Notes: generated by a model from the sequence alone, not told the origin. A stretch of 64,000 nt of DNA from Paraglaciecola sp. L1A13 (GCF_009796745.1 NZ_CP047024.1:1364001-1428000), one strand, 5' to 3'. Shown: positions 34,421-45,641, counted from the first letter of the stretch. Program-made: numbers and translations.

Positions 34421-36415
34421 ATGTCGCTATTAGGAAATATTACCCTCGATGCCATTCCGTACCACGAACCCATTATTATGGTGACGCTGGCCGTGATTGG
34501 CGTCATTGGTTTGGCCGTTGTTGGCTTAATAACAAAATATGAAAAATGGGGTGTGCTGTGGCATAACTGGTTAACCTCGGTTGATCATAAACGCCTCGGT
34601 ATTATGTACATCATTTTAGCGCTCGTTATGCTTATTCGTGGCTTCTCTGATGCCATTATGATGCGTACACAACTCGCGATCGCCACCAATGGCTCCGAAG
34701 GGTATTTGCCCCCAGAACATTACGACCAGATATTTACTGCCCATGGCATCATTATGATCATCTTTATGGCCATGCCCTTTATGATTGGTTTGATGAACAT
34801 CGTATTGCCTTTGCAAATTGGCGCGCGTGATGTGGCATTCCCCTTTATGAACAATCTGAGCTTCTGGTTTACCGCCTCAGGCGCAGTATTGATTAATATA
34901 TCGCTAGGCTTAGGAGAATTTGCCAAAACGGGTTGGTTGGCGTATCCGCCACTTTCGGAGATGTCTTTTAGCCCTGGGGTAGGGGTAGATTATTATATTT
35001 GGGCCTTGCAGATATCCGGTATAGGTACCTTGCTCACGGGGGTTAATTTCTTAGCGACTGTGTTTAAAATGCGCGCGCCGGGTATGAAGCTAATGCAGAT
35101 GCCTATTTTTACGTGGACCTGTACATGGGCCAATATTTTAATTGTGGCGTCTTTTCCTATTCTAACGGCGGTACTAGGTTTACTGACCTTAGACCGTTAC
35201 TTGGACTTCCATTTTTTTACCAATGACGGTGGCGGAAACGCCATGATGTATATCAATCTGTTTTGGGCTTGGGGACATCCTGAAGTATATATTTTAGTGT
35301 TACCTGCTTTTGGTATTTTCTCTGAAGTTATTTCAACCTTCACGGGTAAACGCTTGTTTGGTTATACCTCTATGGTTTGGGCCAGTGGTGCCATTTCTAT
35401 TTTAGGCTTTGTGGTGTGGTTACATCACTTCTTCACTATGGGCTCGAGTGCCGATGTAAACGCCTTTTTTGGTGTGATGACCATGATTATCGCCATTCCC
35501 ACAGGCGTGAAGTTATTCAACTGGCTGTTCACTATGTATCGCGGTCGTTTACGTATCACCGTGCCTGTACTGTGGACCCTAGGCTTTATGGTTACCTTTA
35601 GCATAGGGGGCATGACAGGTGTGTTATTAGCGATACCTGGCGCTGATTATGTGTTGCATAACAGTCTGTTTTTAGTAGCTCACTTTCATAACACCATTAT
35701 TGGTGGTGCGGTATTTGGCTACATGGCAGGCTTCGCGTTTTGGTTCCCTAAAGCAACGGGCTTCCATTTGAACGAACGTTTGGGTAAGTATTCATTTTGG
35801 TGTTGGCAGATTGGTTTCTACGTGGCCTTTATGCCGCTTTATGTGTTGGGCTTTTTAGGCATGACACGTCGCTTGAATCACACCAATAACCCAGATTGGA
35901 ATATTTGGCTATACGTTGCAGCGCTCGGTGCAGTGATCATCTTCGCGGGCATTATTCTACAGTTTGTGCAGTTATACGTGAGTATACGTGACCGTGAGCA
36001 AAATCCAGATCTAGACGGCGATCCATGGAACGGCCACACCCTTGAATGGTCAACCGCGTCGCCACCGCAGTTTTATAACTTTGCCACCTTACCTAAGGTG
36101 CATGACATAGATGCGTTTACCGATATGAAAGAAAAAGGAATTGAATATCAAGCACCAGATGAGTATTTGCCTATTCATATGCCAAGTAATACGGCTGCGG
36201 GTATGCAGGTCGCTGGTGCCGCAGGCATAGTCGGATTTGCGTTGATCTGGCACATTTGGTGGTTAGCCATAGTGGGTGCATTGGGTATAGTGGTGGCCTT
36301 CATCGCCCGCTGTTACGCCAGTAATGTAGATTACTATGTTGAACCCCAAGAGATTGCTGAAATTGAACAGGCTCACCTTGCAAACGTGGCATCCGTGAAG
36401 GAGGAACTTGTATGA
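34421..36415 (+). CDS. cyoB: Cytochrome bo3 ubiquinol oxidase subunit I
   Basis: This 664-residue catalytic haem-copper subunit, of about 15 membrane helices, matches the E. coli CyoB size (663). Metal ligands are visible: [12 protein letters not shown] near 106 for haem b, [10 protein letters not shown] (CuB His and the cross-linked Tyr), HHFFTMGS (two CuB His), and [12 protein letters not shown], which holds the binuclear-centre and haem ligands. It reduces oxygen while oxidising ubiquinol and pumping protons. It starts 2 bases after cyoA stops. Confidence 0.97.
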   Translation: MSLLGNITLDAIPYHEPIIMVTLAVIGVIGLAVVGLITKYEKWGVLWHNWLTSVDHKRLGIMYIILALVMLIRGFSDAIMMRTQLAIATNGSEGYLPPEHYDQIFTAHGIIMIIFMAMPFMIGLMNIVLPLQIGARDVAFPFMNNLSFWFTASGAVLINISLGLGEFAKTGWLAYPPLSEMSFSPGVGVDYYIWALQISGIGTLLTGVNFLATVFKMRAPGMKLMQMPIFTWTCTWANILIVASFPILTAVLGLLTLDRYLDFHFFTNDGGGNAMMYINLFWAWGHPEVYILVLPAFGIFSEVISTFTGKRLFGYTSMVWASGAISILGFVVWLHHFFTMGSSADVNAFFGVMTMIIAIPTGVKLFNWLFTMYRGRLRITVPVLWTLGFMVTFSIGGMTGVLLAIPGADYVLHNSLFLVAHFHNTIIGGAVFGYMAGFAFWFPKATGFHLNERLGKYSFWCWQIGFYVAFMPLYVLGFLGMTRRLNHTNNPDWNIWLYVAALGAVIIFAGIILQFVQLYVSIRDREQNPDLDGDPWNGHTLEWSTASPPQFYNFATLPKVHDIDAFTDMKEKGIEYQAPDEYLPIHMPSNTAAGMQVAGAAGIVGFALIWHIWWLAIVGALGIVVAFIARCYASNVDYYVEPQEIAEIEQAHLANVASVKEELV

Positions 36416-37068
36416 GCGCGGTACCAGAAACCCTAAAATTTGCCTCTAATCACGGCTTAAATGCCGTTGATAATAATGGCGGTCATGACGACGGACATGG
36501 TGAGCACCACGATACATCTGCTACTACTTTGTTTGGCTTTTGGCTCTACTTAATGACCGACTGTATCTTGTTTGCTTCGGTATTTGCTACCTATGCGGTG
36601 TTATTTATGAACACCGATGGCGGCGTATCAGGCAAAGATATATTTGATCTTAACTTCGTTGCAGTTGAAACCGGAGCGTTATTAATCAGTAGTATTACTT
36701 ACGGCTTCGCGCTGCTATGTGCTCACAAACAGCAAAAGGCTGGCACACTATTATGGTTGCTGGTCACTATTGCTCTAGGTTGTGTGTTTATTTCTATGGA
36801 AGTGTATGAATTTCATCACTTAATCCTTGAAGGCAATGGCCCAGATCGCAGCGCTTTCTTAAGCTCGTTTTTCGCTTTAGTGGGTATGCATGGCTTGCAT
36901 GTCACCGCAGGTTTGATTTGGATGATTGTCATGGTGCTTGAAGTATTGAAGCGCGGTTTAGGCACACAAACGGTTACCCGTTTAGGTTGCTTGAGCTTGT
37001 TCTGGCATTTCTTAGATATCGTGTGGGTCTGTGTATTCACCGTTGTGTATTTATTAGGAGCAATGTGA
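36412..37068 (+). CDS. cyoC: Cytochrome bo3 ubiquinol oxidase subunit III
   Basis: This 218-residue subunit III has five membrane helices ([25 protein letters not shown], the last ending [22 protein letters not shown]). The signature [13 protein letters not shown] and the HFLDIVWV ending are those of CyoC. The first 40 residues hold a His/Asp-rich stretch ([13 protein letters not shown]). Its start overlaps the cyoB stop by 4 bases (ATGA), which indicates translational coupling. Confidence 0.95.
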   Translation: MSAVPETLKFASNHGLNAVDNNGGHDDGHGEHHDTSATTLFGFWLYLMTDCILFASVFATYAVLFMNTDGGVSGKDIFDLNFVAVETGALLISSITYGFALLCAHKQQKAGTLLWLLVTIALGCVFISMEVYEFHHLILEGNGPDRSAFLSSFFALVGMHGLHVTAGLIWMIVMVLEVLKRGLGTQTVTRLGCLSLFWHFLDIVWVCVFTVVYLLGAM

Positions 37069-37385
37069 TGAGTCATTCAGCAGAAATTGAATCTCACGGC
37101 AGTGTAAAATCTTACTTAATTGGTTTTGTATTATCTGTGGTGCTTACTGCTATTCCGTTTTGGATAGTGATGACAGGTAACTTCAGTAAAGCCACCACTT
37201 TTTATAGTGTGATAGCGCTAGCGGTTGTGCAAATCGTCGTGCATTTGAAATATTTTTTGCATCTCGATTTTTCAATTCGTGGTCGTTTAAACACCTTTGC
37301 GTTTTTGTTTACCGCACTGATTATTGTCATGGTGGTTGGATTATCCATTTGGATTATCTATAGCGCTAACGCAATGATGATGTAG
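37068..37385 (+). CDS. cyoD: Cytochrome bo3 ubiquinol oxidase subunit IV
   Basis: This 105-residue subunit has three membrane helices, containing [17 protein letters not shown], the CyoD hallmark. ATG at 37068 overlaps the last base of the cyoC stop and has GGAG eight bases upstream. It assists assembly of the CuB site in subunit I in the E. coli enzyme. Confidence 0.93.
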   Translation: MSHSAEIESHGSVKSYLIGFVLSVVLTAIPFWIVMTGNFSKATTFYSVIALAVVQIVVHLKYFLHLDFSIRGRLNTFAFLFTALIIVMVVGLSIWIIYSANAMMM

Positions 37386-37399
37386 AGGAAGAGGTCACC

Positions 37400-38290
37400 A
37401 TGAAAATAAAACGTTATATCGATATCACTAAACCAGGCATTATTATGGGGAATCTTATCTCTGTTGCTGGTGGGTTTTTACTTGCCTCTCGGGGAGATGT
37501 TGATCCGCTTTTAATGATCATGACAGTGTTAGGTTTATCGCTCGTGGTGGCCTCTGGCTGCGTGATCAACAACTGCATCGATAAAGACATTGATGGCAAA
37601 ATGCAGCGCACGTGTAAGCGAGCTACTGTAACCGGAGACGTGTCTATTTCACGAGCATTGCAGTTTGGTGTAGCGTTGGCAGTTGTCGGGTTTGGCCTGC
37701 TAATGCGTTATACCAATAGCATTGCCGTGGGGTTTGCTGTGCTGGGGTATGTGGTTTATGTAGGCGTATATAGCTTATATATGAAGCGTCGTTCGGTTTA
37801 TGGCACGCTTGTGGGTAGTTTATCTGGTGCAGTGCCGCCTGTAGTGGGGTATTGCGCCGCAAGTGGTCAGTTTGATGCGGGTGCGGGTATATTGCTGTTA
37901 ATGTTTAGTTTGTGGCAAATGCCGCACTCCTACGCTATCGCTATTTTTCGTTTTGATGATTACGCCAAAGCCAATATTCCAGTTCTACCTGTGGCCCAAG
38001 GGATCGCTAAAACCAAGCTACATATCGTTCTATATATAGCGGTTTTTGCTATTGTTAGTGCACTACTGCCGTTAAGTGGATACACGGGGTTGACCTTTAT
38101 GAGTCTGGCCTGCGTAACGAGTCTATGGTGGTTGGTTATGGCGCTTCGGGGCTATCGTAAAAATATTGAGTTGGTGGTGTGGGCCAGACAAATTTTTGGC
38201 TTTTCAATTTTGACGATCACCGCTTTAAGCGTGGCAATGGCGTTTGACTTTCAAGTATTAGCACCAAGTTTTTTGGTGATCCTTAGCTAA
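37400..38290 (+). CDS. cyoE: Protohaem IX farnesyltransferase
   Basis: This 296-residue UbiA-family prenyltransferase with about nine helices makes haem O for the bo3 oxidase. The prenyl-diphosphate/Mg site [15 protein letters not shown] (about residues 54-68) and [23 protein letters not shown] are as in CyoE. The gene is last in the operon, 14 bases after cyoD with AGAGGAAGAGG before the ATG. It converges on the histidine kinase gene, with only about 40 bases between stops. Confidence 0.95.
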   Translation: MKIKRYIDITKPGIIMGNLISVAGGFLLASRGDVDPLLMIMTVLGLSLVVASGCVINNCIDKDIDGKMQRTCKRATVTGDVSISRALQFGVALAVVGFGLLMRYTNSIAVGFAVLGYVVYVGVYSLYMKRRSVYGTLVGSLSGAVPPVVGYCAASGQFDAGAGILLLMFSLWQMPHSYAIAIFRFDDYAKANIPVLPVAQGIAKTKLHIVLYIAVFAIVSALLPLSGYTGLTFMSLACVTSLWWLVMALRGYRKNIELVVWARQIFGFSILTITALSVAMAFDFQVLAPSFLVILS

Positions 38291-38329
38291 GCCACCTATT
38301 CATAAGGTTTCTCTAAGTTACCCCACAAC

Positions 38330-41300
38330 CTACCTGGTTTGAGGGGTGACTTGAGCCAATAATGCCAGCAACGCACTTAAGGTAATCGGCTTGACCATAT
38401 GATGATTAAAGCCCGCTTCGCTGGACTTACGCCTGTCTTCGTCTTGCCCCCAGCCAGTTAGGGCAATAATAGTGATGTCTTTCCCCCAATCGAGTTTCCG
38501 TATAGCGGTACACACTTGATAACCATCAAGTATGGGTAAACCAATATCGAGCAGTATTACGTCAGGTCTATCTTGCTCTGCGGCGATTAACGCCTGCTCA
38601 CCATCATATACCACCCGCGTTTTATGCTCGTGCATATCAAGCAACATTTGCATGCTGTCAGCACTGTCTTGGTTATCATCCACAATCAATACATTTAGGG
38701 CCGCAAGAGGTGTCAGCTTTGTTGGTTTTTTGCTGACTATTTTCGGGTTGGCTGTAACCGGTTTACAGGGTAAATACACGATAAATTCGCTGCCATGCCC
38801 TAGACCTTCACTGCGACATTCAACGTGCCCGCCATGCATTTCAACCAAACGCTTTACCAAGGAAAGCCCAATACCTAAGCCTCCTTCTGATTGCTCTAGG
38901 TGCTGATCAATCTGGGTAAATAGATCAAATACCTGAGTGCGCATATTCTCTGTGATCCCCAAACCATTGTCTTTTACACTTATTTGCACCTGTTCGGCAT
39001 CTTGCGTGACACTTAGGGTGATTTCCCCGCGCTTGGGTGTGTACTTACAGGCGTTATTCAGCAAATTGCCCAATACTTGTGCCAGACGAGCGGGGTCGGC
39101 TTTCATATAAATAGTGTGCTGTGGTAAATCTACCTGTAAATTATGTCCTAAGCGATTAACGTATGGCATCGCCATTTCAACCGCGTGTTCAATAATTTGG
39201 CCAAGATCTACTTGCTTACGTTTGAGTGATAATTTGTCTTTCGATATTCGGCTAATATCCAGTAAGTCATCTATCAATCGCACCATCTGCTTCACTTGCC
39301 GCTCCATGGTGATCACAGCTGATTGCACCATGGCAGGCTCAGATTGTACGTTACGAATAAGCTCCATAGAGTTAAGCAGGGGCGCGAGCGGGTTACGTAA
39401 CTCATGAGCAAGGGTGGCTAGAAACTCATCTTTTCGCTTGTCGGCAGTTGACAACTTATCGGTAATTTTGGCGAGCTTTTCAGCCATTTTCCGCTGCTCC
39501 GTCACATCGGTATTGGTGCCAAAAAAGCGCACTAGCGTGCCGTTGTGATCGTGAATAGCATTCATTCGTGATAAGAACCAACGATAATTTCCGTCGCTGC
39601 CCCTAAGGGGAAACGTGTCTTCCCAATCTATACCTTGCTCTAAGCATGCAGCGAATTTAGCGAATACCGCCTCTTCGTGATCGGGGTGGTGGTGTTTCTT
39701 CCAACCGCCATGTAGATTTTGCTCTAAAGATGCACCAGTAAACGTCAACCAGCGCTGATTAAACCATTCAATTTCCCCCTGGGCATTCGCCATCCAAGCG
39801 AGTTGAGGCACGTTGTCAGCCATGGCACGAAAGCGCTCTTCACTTAAGTGCATTAACTGTTCATTTTGATGCCGCTTGATCACTAATTCAGCGGTGCGCA
39901 TAATGATATCGAGATTGTCGTAATCTACTCGATCGGGTGATTGTGGCGTAGGGTAGTACATTGCAAAAATACCCAGCACGTCTTTACCCGAGAGGATTGG
40001 CAGTGACCAACACGCTCGCAAATTATGCTTAAGTGCTATGTCTTTACATTCACTCCATAAAGGATCGCTGGCAATATCCGCCACGAACACTTCATGTTTA
40101 CTCGCTGCAGCTGCGCTGAAAGCTGAATTAATAGCATTAATAGGCAAGCCATCTATATGTTGAATATAAGGTGTGGGAAGACTGGGGCCCACAGTAAATT
40201 TGAGTGTTTGGGTGTGCGTATCAACCAACATAACACTGCCCATCATGCCATTGACCGAATGCTCTTCTAAGGACAACACCAATGTTTCAAGTACATCATT
40301 TAGGGACGCCTCTTGCGCCATTAATTCCAGAGCATTGGTTTGAGCAGCTAGTAGGGCTTCAGTGCGTTTTCGTTCACTGATGTTGGCAACTATCCCTAAC
40401 ATACGTGTAGGTTTGCCATCGTTTTCGCCATAAAGGCTGGCATGCACTGCAAGCCAATGTATGCTTTTATCTGGCCATATAACCCGATATTCACCGCGAA
40501 AGTCGCAACCCTGATCTAAAGACTTATTAAATTTTCGTTTGATTTCTGCTTTATCATCAGGGTGCACATGTTCAAAGAAGCCGGATACGCCCCATAATTC
40601 ATCTGGTATTCCTTCTGGGTAGCCAAAACACCGATCATGGTGCAGTGAACGACGTGTTCTACCGTTAGTCAGATCTAACTCCCAGTCTCCTAACTGCGCA
40701 GCTTCTAATGTAATATCCAGCGTGGTTTTACTGGCTCGCAGGGTGTCTAAAACCCGCAGGTGTTCGGTTCTCACCCAATAGCGTCTTGCAAATTCAATGA
40801 CCAGATCTATTTCATCATCACGCCATATGTAAGGCGCGTTGCGATACACCGCCAATACAAAATTGTTTTTTCTGTCCAAACTAATAGGCACACAAATTAG
40901 CGCACCTATACCACGTCGCTGACACTCGCCTTTAGCATATCTTGGATCGCTTACGACATCGTTAACCACCAAACTAAGGTTTTCAGCCTGACACATGGCG
41001 ACTTCAAAAGGGATATCTCCGTTGGCCTCAAATGATGCGAGATCAGTATCGCTTTGCCAGTGATGGGTAATCGTTAGTTGGTCTGAAATCGGGTGCGTTT
41101 CACAAAAAATACATGCGCTTAAGTTCAAATGCTTGACGAGACTATCTGTGATAGTAGTTTTGATTTTATCTAAACTACTGAGACTGAGTAAATCGGCGCT
41201 GATCTGCGTGAGCATCGCTGAATTGCGCTCTGTGCGTTTACGGTTAGTGATATCGATACCAGACGGAATAAGCTGAATTACGCTGCCATGTTCATCAAAA

Positions 41301-41995
41301 ATCGGGTGCAACATAAAATCAATATCAATAAAGGCATTGTCGCCAAGGCGCGCAATGGTGTCGAACCGCGATGGCACGCCGTGCTTAGCTTTATTAATTG
41401 AGCGGTGAATGAGCTGCTGAACTTTCGTGTCGTGGGACCACCAATAGGTTTCTTCGAACGGTAAGCCAATGACTTCGCTTTCTTTTAAAGAAGCAGATAC
41501 CAAAGCTGTTTTGTTGGCCTCGCGCAGGATCCCGTCAGGGGTCATGACCCCCATAAATACCGCAAAACGTTCTAACACGTCGGTAACGACTTTACCGTTA
41601 TTTTCTGCGGCAAGTATTTTGTGATTACCGCGGAACGAGTCAAGCTCGGTCTGTTGCCGAGCATATTTGGTGAACAACAGACTTAACAGCATACTGAGCG
41701 AGAAAAACCATAGCGCTTGTAAAGAGAACGCAGATATAAGTGCATAGGGAATATGATGACTGAAAATATAACTGACCACGCATATGGCACTAAAGGCAAT
41801 TAGACTGGTGGCGGTTTTCTTCTTGTTAATAGATGTGATCAGTACGGCAGGCAAAAATAACCACAGTGCTTCACCCGGCGCAAATGCACTAACCAAAAGC
41901 GTTGCGAAAAAAGTCGCCATAGCAAATGCGAAAAATGCCCACAAGTAGCCTGTTAGGTACCCATAGACGTCTTGAAATTGGGTGCGAAAATGCAT
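38330..41995 (-). CDS. Hybrid sensor histidine kinase (PAS-GAF-PAS-GAF-PAS-HisKA-HATPase-REC)
   Basis: This 1221-residue membrane kinase has four to five hydrophobic helices at about 15-125, then PAS (145-260), GAF (275-410), PAS (425-540), GAF (555-690) and PAS (705-825) segments. The H-box is LATLAHELRNPLAPLL, with the phosphorylated His near 864. The ATPase follows with NLLNNACKY, KDNGLGITENM and GGLGIGLSLVK, and the receiver at about 1098-1215 keeps VDDN, LLDIGLPILDG (Asp near 1149) and VKPI. It presumably senses cytosolic signals and phosphorylates a separate regulator, as no partner is adjacent. Convergence with cyoE is probably incidental. Confidence 0.92.
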   Translation of the reverse strand: MHFRTQFQDVYGYLTGYLWAFFAFAMATFFATLLVSAFAPGEALWLFLPAVLITSINKKKTATSLIAFSAICVVSYIFSHHIPYALISAFSLQALWFFSLSMLLSLLFTKYARQQTELDSFRGNHKILAAENNGKVVTDVLERFAVFMGVMTPDGILREANKTALVSASLKESEVIGLPFEETYWWSHDTKVQQLIHRSINKAKHGVPSRFDTIARLGDNAFIDIDFMLHPIFDEHGSVIQLIPSGIDITNRKRTERNSAMLTQISADLLSLSSLDKIKTTITDSLVKHLNLSACIFCETHPISDQLTITHHWQSDTDLASFEANGDIPFEVAMCQAENLSLVVNDVVSDPRYAKGECQRRGIGALICVPISLDRKNNFVLAVYRNAPYIWRDDEIDLVIEFARRYWVRTEHLRVLDTLRASKTTLDITLEAAQLGDWELDLTNGRTRRSLHHDRCFGYPEGIPDELWGVSGFFEHVHPDDKAEIKRKFNKSLDQGCDFRGEYRVIWPDKSIHWLAVHASLYGENDGKPTRMLGIVANISERKRTEALLAAQTNALELMAQEASLNDVLETLVLSLEEHSVNGMMGSVMLVDTHTQTLKFTVGPSLPTPYIQHIDGLPINAINSAFSAAAASKHEVFVADIASDPLWSECKDIALKHNLRACWSLPILSGKDVLGIFAMYYPTPQSPDRVDYDNLDIIMRTAELVIKRHQNEQLMHLSEERFRAMADNVPQLAWMANAQGEIEWFNQRWLTFTGASLEQNLHGGWKKHHHPDHEEAVFAKFAACLEQGIDWEDTFPLRGSDGNYRWFLSRMNAIHDHNGTLVRFFGTNTDVTEQRKMAEKLAKITDKLSTADKRKDEFLATLAHELRNPLAPLLNSMELIRNVQSEPAMVQSAVITMERQVKQMVRLIDDLLDISRISKDKLSLKRKQVDLGQIIEHAVEMAMPYVNRLGHNLQVDLPQHTIYMKADPARLAQVLGNLLNNACKYTPKRGEITLSVTQDAEQVQISVKDNGLGITENMRTQVFDLFTQIDQHLEQSEGGLGIGLSLVKRLVEMHGGHVECRSEGLGHGSEFIVYLPCKPVTANPKIVSKKPTKLTPLAALNVLIVDDNQDSADSMQMLLDMHEHKTRVVYDGEQALIAAEQDRPDVILLDIGLPILDGYQVCTAIRKLDWGKDITIIALTGWGQDEDRRKSSEAGFNHHMVKPITLSALLALLAQVTPQTR

Positions 41996-42086
41996 TATGT
42001 AAATCCGTTCGTAGAGGGAATATTAGCCTTCTTAATCTTCGGCGATTCTGCACGGTTCTACAGTTATTTCAAGCTTAGTTGATAAA

Positions 42087-42119
42087 TAAAAAAGCCGTTT
42101 AGGTTGACCCTAAACGGCT
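42087..42119 (-). terminator. Intrinsic terminator after ettA
   Basis: AGCCGTTTAGG and CCTAAACGGCT form a perfect 11-bp stem with a 5-nt loop, followed on the minus strand by TTTTTTATTT. It lies about 50 bases beyond the ettA stop. Confidence 0.9.
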
Positions 42120-42168
42120 ATGCAGTTTGAAATATCAAATAGGTCTACGTAGTGACCCACTAAATAGT

Positions 42169-43836
42169 TTATTTACTGATCCTTTTGTACTTCAAGCGAT
42201 GAGGTTCAACCACATCTTTGCCTTGGGTTTCTTTTAGCCAAGTCGAGTACTCGGTGTAGTTACCGGCAAAAAAGTTAATTTTACCTTCATCACGGTAATC
42301 CATGATGTGCGTAGCGATACGGTCAAGGAACCAGCGATCATGGGAAATAACCATGGCACAGCCGGGAAATTCAAGTAGCGCGTTTTCTAGGGCGCGTAAC
42401 GTTTCTACGTCCAAGTCATTGGTGGGTTCATCGAGTAATAGCACGTTACCACCGGCTTTTAGCAACTTAGCTAAATGTACTCGGTTACGTTCACCACCAG
42501 ATAAGTCTTTAATAAACTTTTGCTGGTCATTACCTTTAAAGTTAAAACGGCCGCAATACGCACGACTATTTAATTCGAAGTTGCCGATGCGAATAATGTC
42601 TGAATCGTCAGAAATTTCTTTGTAAACGGTATTATTGCCGTCCATATGATCACGGAACTGATCAACACTGGCTAATTTCACCGTCTTACCAACAATAACC
42701 TCGCCAGAATCTGCTTTTTCTTCACCGCTTAACATTCTGAATAAAGTCGATTTACCGGCACCGTTTGGTCCAACGATACCGACGATGGCGCCTTTAGGCA
42801 TGGCGAAGGTTAAGTCATCAATTAATAAGCGATCGCCGTAGCTTTTACGTAGGTGGTTAACTTCGATAACTTGCTCACCTAAACGCTCACCCGGTGGAAT
42901 AAACAATTCATTGGTTTCATTGCGTTTCTGATAGTCACCCGTGCTTAGCTCTTCAAAGCGAGCCATACGCGCTTTACTTTTCGATTGGCGACCTTTGGCG
43001 TTTGAACGAACCCATTCTAATTCGGTTTTAATCGATTTTTGACGGGCACTTTCGGTTTTCTCTTCTTGTTGTAATCGGGCGTCTTTTTGCTCTAACCAAG
43101 ATGAGTAGTTGCCTTCCCATGGAATACCTTGGCCACGGTCAAGCTCTAAAATCCATCCTGCTACATTATCTAGGAAATAACGGTCATGGGTGATGGCCAC
43201 AACGGTGCCTTCATAGTCATGTAGGAAACGCTCTAACCAAGCAACAGATTCTGCATCTAAGTGGTTGGTTGGTTCATCGAGTAATAGCATGTCGGGTTTT
43301 TCAAGCAATAAACGACATAGGGCGACTCGTCGGCGCTCACCACCTGATAATATGCTGACATCTGCATCCCAAGGCGGCAAACGCAAAGCATCGGCGGCGC
43401 GTTCAAGAGCATTATCTAAGTTGTGACCGTCTTTACTTTGAATAATAGCCTCTAGCTCGCCTTGTTCTTTGGCGAGGGCATCAAAATCGGCGTCTTCTTC
43501 GGCGTAAGCTGCGTAGACTTCTTCAATGCGCTTTAACGCGTGAACTACATCGGCCACGGCTTCTTCGATATTACCGCGCACATCTTTGCTTTCATCGAGT
43601 TTGGGTTCTTGTGGTAAGTAACCAATCTTTAAGCCTGCTTGGGGAATAGCTTCGCCTTCAATGTCTTTATCAAGACCAGCCATAATTTTGAGCAAGGTTG
43701 ATTTACCCGAGCCGTTTACGCCCAGTACCCCAATTTTGGCACCGTGGAAGAAGCTCAGGGAAATGTCTTTAAGAATAAACTTGTTCGGAGGCACGATTTT
43801 GCCCACACGATTCATGCTATATACGTATTGCGCCAT
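42169..43836 (-). CDS. ettA: Energy-dependent translational throttle protein EttA (ABC-F)
   Basis: This 555-residue cytoplasmic ABC-F ATPase has two nucleotide-binding domains. NBD1 shows Walker A GVNGSGKSTLL, the signature LSGGERRRVALCRLL and Walker B MLLLDEPTNHLD. NBD2 shows GPNGAGKSTLF, LSGGERNRVHLAKLL and VLLLDEPTNDLD. Between them is the linker with the ARMARFEEL helices that reach tRNA. It binds the ribosomal E site and gates elongation according to the ATP/ADP ratio. The length matches E. coli EttA (555). Confidence 0.96.
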   Translation of the reverse strand: MAQYVYSMNRVGKIVPPNKFILKDISLSFFHGAKIGVLGVNGSGKSTLLKIMAGLDKDIEGEAIPQAGLKIGYLPQEPKLDESKDVRGNIEEAVADVVHALKRIEEVYAAYAEEDADFDALAKEQGELEAIIQSKDGHNLDNALERAADALRLPPWDADVSILSGGERRRVALCRLLLEKPDMLLLDEPTNHLDAESVAWLERFLHDYEGTVVAITHDRYFLDNVAGWILELDRGQGIPWEGNYSSWLEQKDARLQQEEKTESARQKSIKTELEWVRSNAKGRQSKSKARMARFEELSTGDYQKRNETNELFIPPGERLGEQVIEVNHLRKSYGDRLLIDDLTFAMPKGAIVGIVGPNGAGKSTLFRMLSGEEKADSGEVIVGKTVKLASVDQFRDHMDGNNTVYKEISDDSDIIRIGNFELNSRAYCGRFNFKGNDQQKFIKDLSGGERNRVHLAKLLKAGGNVLLLDEPTNDLDVETLRALENALLEFPGCAMVISHDRWFLDRIATHIMDYRDEGKINFFAGNYTEYSTWLKETQGKDVVEPHRLKYKRISK

Positions 43837-44140
43837 GATGTAAATTACTCCAGAAAATTTGGCCTATTGTAAACACTGGGCATAAGCGATGAAAGCATAA
43901 GCTGAGACTATTTTTGTATTTAACGCTGGTGATGACTTGAATGGATAAATTGGTTTATGTATCCATTTGATATTAAGGTGATTAGTTAGGTTTTAGTGAA
44001 GCCTTTTGCTGTTGTGCATTGGCACACATTCATTGACAAAATTCGAAGTGCATAGCCTTCGTCACTCGCGTAGTATTTGCTCCACTGCCAAGTATTAAAA
44101 ACCACAAGATTCATAAGCTAAAACATTAAAAGAGAGTGCT
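43837..44140. other. Divergent intergenic region between ettA and the M20 peptidase
   Basis: It contains the promoters of both genes and the 43940-43967 inverted repeat. No coding frame or RNA gene is seen. Confidence 0.5.
43940..43967. promoter_or_regulatory. Inverted repeat AATGGATA-N12-TATCCATT
   Basis: Perfect 8-bp arms with a 12-nt spacer, in the ettA/peptidase divergent region. It may be a transcription-factor site. No known regulator consensus is recognised, so the role is speculative. Confidence 0.35.
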
Positions 44141-45445
44141 ATGTTAAAAAAATCTACTATTTTCGTTATTTGTGCGGGACTCTTTTGTCAACCAGTATTG
44201 GCTAGTCGCTTAGTTGAAAATGCACTGGTTGAATATGCTGGTCAAGAGTTAGACAGCGCTAAAGCATTGCTGATTAAAACGGTCAATATTAACAGTGGCA
44301 CAATGAATTTTGCTGGGGTGAAAGAAATAGGCGATATTATGCGCCAAGAATACGACGCGCTGGGTTTTAAAACCGAGTGGGTTGACGGCAGCGAATTTAA
44401 CCGGGCAGGACATTTAGTGGCGACCTATGAGTCGAGCACCCATCCTACGGGAACAAAGTTACTGTTGATTGGCCATTTAGACACAGTATTCGCCAAAGAC
44501 GATAACTTTCAAAGTGCCAAAGAAATAAACAGTGAGCACATCGCTGGCCCTGGCATTTCTGATATGAAAGGCGGAAACGTGATCATGTTAGCGGCGATTA
44601 AGTCGCTAAAAGCGCAAAATATGTTGCAGCGCCTAAATATCAAAGTGGTATTAACCGGCGACGAAGAGTCGAGTGGGCGTCCATTGGCAAAATCAAAAAA
44701 GGCGTTGGTCGATGCGGCGAAGTGGGCTGATGTTGCGCTTGGATTTGAAGATGCCGACGGTGATATTCGCACAGCGGTAACCGCTAGACGCGGCGCGGCG
44801 ACGTGGCAAGTAACCACGTCAGGCAATGCGGCGCATTCATCACAAATTTTTACTGAAAAAGTTGGAGATGGCGCCATTTTTGAAATGGCCCGTATTTTAC
44901 AAGCATTTCGTTTGCAGTTGGCTGAGTTGCCACTCCTTAGCTTCAACCCTGGAGTGATTGCGGGTGGTACGCGGGTAACACCGAATAAAGGCGGTGACGA
45001 AGTCACTGCCTTTGGTAAGACCAATGTAGTCGCGCAAAGTGCAACGGTAAAAGGTGGTTTGCGGGCTGCGTCTGAAGAGCAACTGATAGAAGCGCAAAAA
45101 ATCATGCAAGAAGTTGTTAGCCAACATCTTGCGCAAACCGATGCTACCTTCACATTTGACGATGGCTATCCGCCAATGAAAGAAACCAAAGGTAATAAGT
45201 CACTACTGGCCCAGTACAGCCAAGTCAGTGTTGATTTAGGCTATGGCCCTGTTAGTGCGGTTAACCCGCGTAATGCGGGTGCCGCCGATATCTCGTTTAC
45301 CGCTGGGCACGTAAAAATGGCCATAGACGGGTTGGGCTTAATGGGCGACGGAGGGCATACCAAAGAGGAAGTGGCCGACATGACCACCTTTAAGCAAAAC
45401 ATCGAGAAAACAGCCGTATTGATGTATCGCTTATCTAATCCTTAA
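44141..45445 (+). CDS. Exported M20-family peptidase (glutamate carboxypeptidase-like)
   Basis: This 434-residue protein has a signal peptide (FVICAGLFCQPVLA, cut near residue 21). Zinc-site motifs follow: GHLDTVF (about 111-116), the bridging Asp in GPGISDMKGGN, the general base pair in TGDEESSG, and a later GDGGHTKEE. The layout matches glutamate carboxypeptidase/CPG2-type M20 enzymes of the periplasm. AGAG lies before the ATG. The substrate (peptide, folate or acyl amino acid) is not determined by the sequence. Confidence 0.88.
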   Translation: MLKKSTIFVICAGLFCQPVLASRLVENALVEYAGQELDSAKALLIKTVNINSGTMNFAGVKEIGDIMRQEYDALGFKTEWVDGSEFNRAGHLVATYESSTHPTGTKLLLIGHLDTVFAKDDNFQSAKEINSEHIAGPGISDMKGGNVIMLAAIKSLKAQNMLQRLNIKVVLTGDEESSGRPLAKSKKALVDAAKWADVALGFEDADGDIRTAVTARRGAATWQVTTSGNAAHSSQIFTEKVGDGAIFEMARILQAFRLQLAELPLLSFNPGVIAGGTRVTPNKGGDEVTAFGKTNVVAQSATVKGGLRAASEEQLIEAQKIMQEVVSQHLAQTDATFTFDDGYPPMKETKGNKSLLAQYSQVSVDLGYGPVSAVNPRNAGAADISFTAGHVKMAIDGLGLMGDGGHTKEEVADMTTFKQNIEKTAVLMYRLSNP

Positions 45446-45551
45446 TGAAGTCATTATGCCGTTCGTACAATGAACATACAGTAGACTCTAAGCCAAATTG
45501 GCGTTAGCGCTGTCAGTGCTAATCAATGGGTCTATAACACGACTATCGCTG

Positions 45552-45599
45552 AGCGGCTTGTGACACCTTGCTAGGTCACAACAGTTAGCATTGGCCGCT
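45552..45599. other. Long imperfect hairpin upstream of the oxidoreductase gene
   Basis: AGCGGC pairs with GCCGCT around an inner perfect TTGTGAC/GTCACAA stem. It lies 42 bases before the Gfo/Idh/MocA start. TGTGA and TCACA arms resemble CRP half-sites, but the spacing is 12 rather than 6. It could be a terminator for the peptidase gene or a structured leader. Confidence 0.4.
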
Positions 45600-45641
45600 T
45601 AGTTTGCAATCGCTCTATTTTAAGAGTGCCAAAGGAGGAAT

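Noticed and set aside
44020..44036. TGGCACACATTCATTG before the M20 peptidase gene, resembling a sigma-54 promoter
   Set aside because: The base pair at the -12 GC position is TT.
45552..45599. Possible CRP site (TGTGA...TCACA) before the oxidoreductase gene
   Set aside because: The arms are 12 bases apart rather than 6; better explained as a hairpin.
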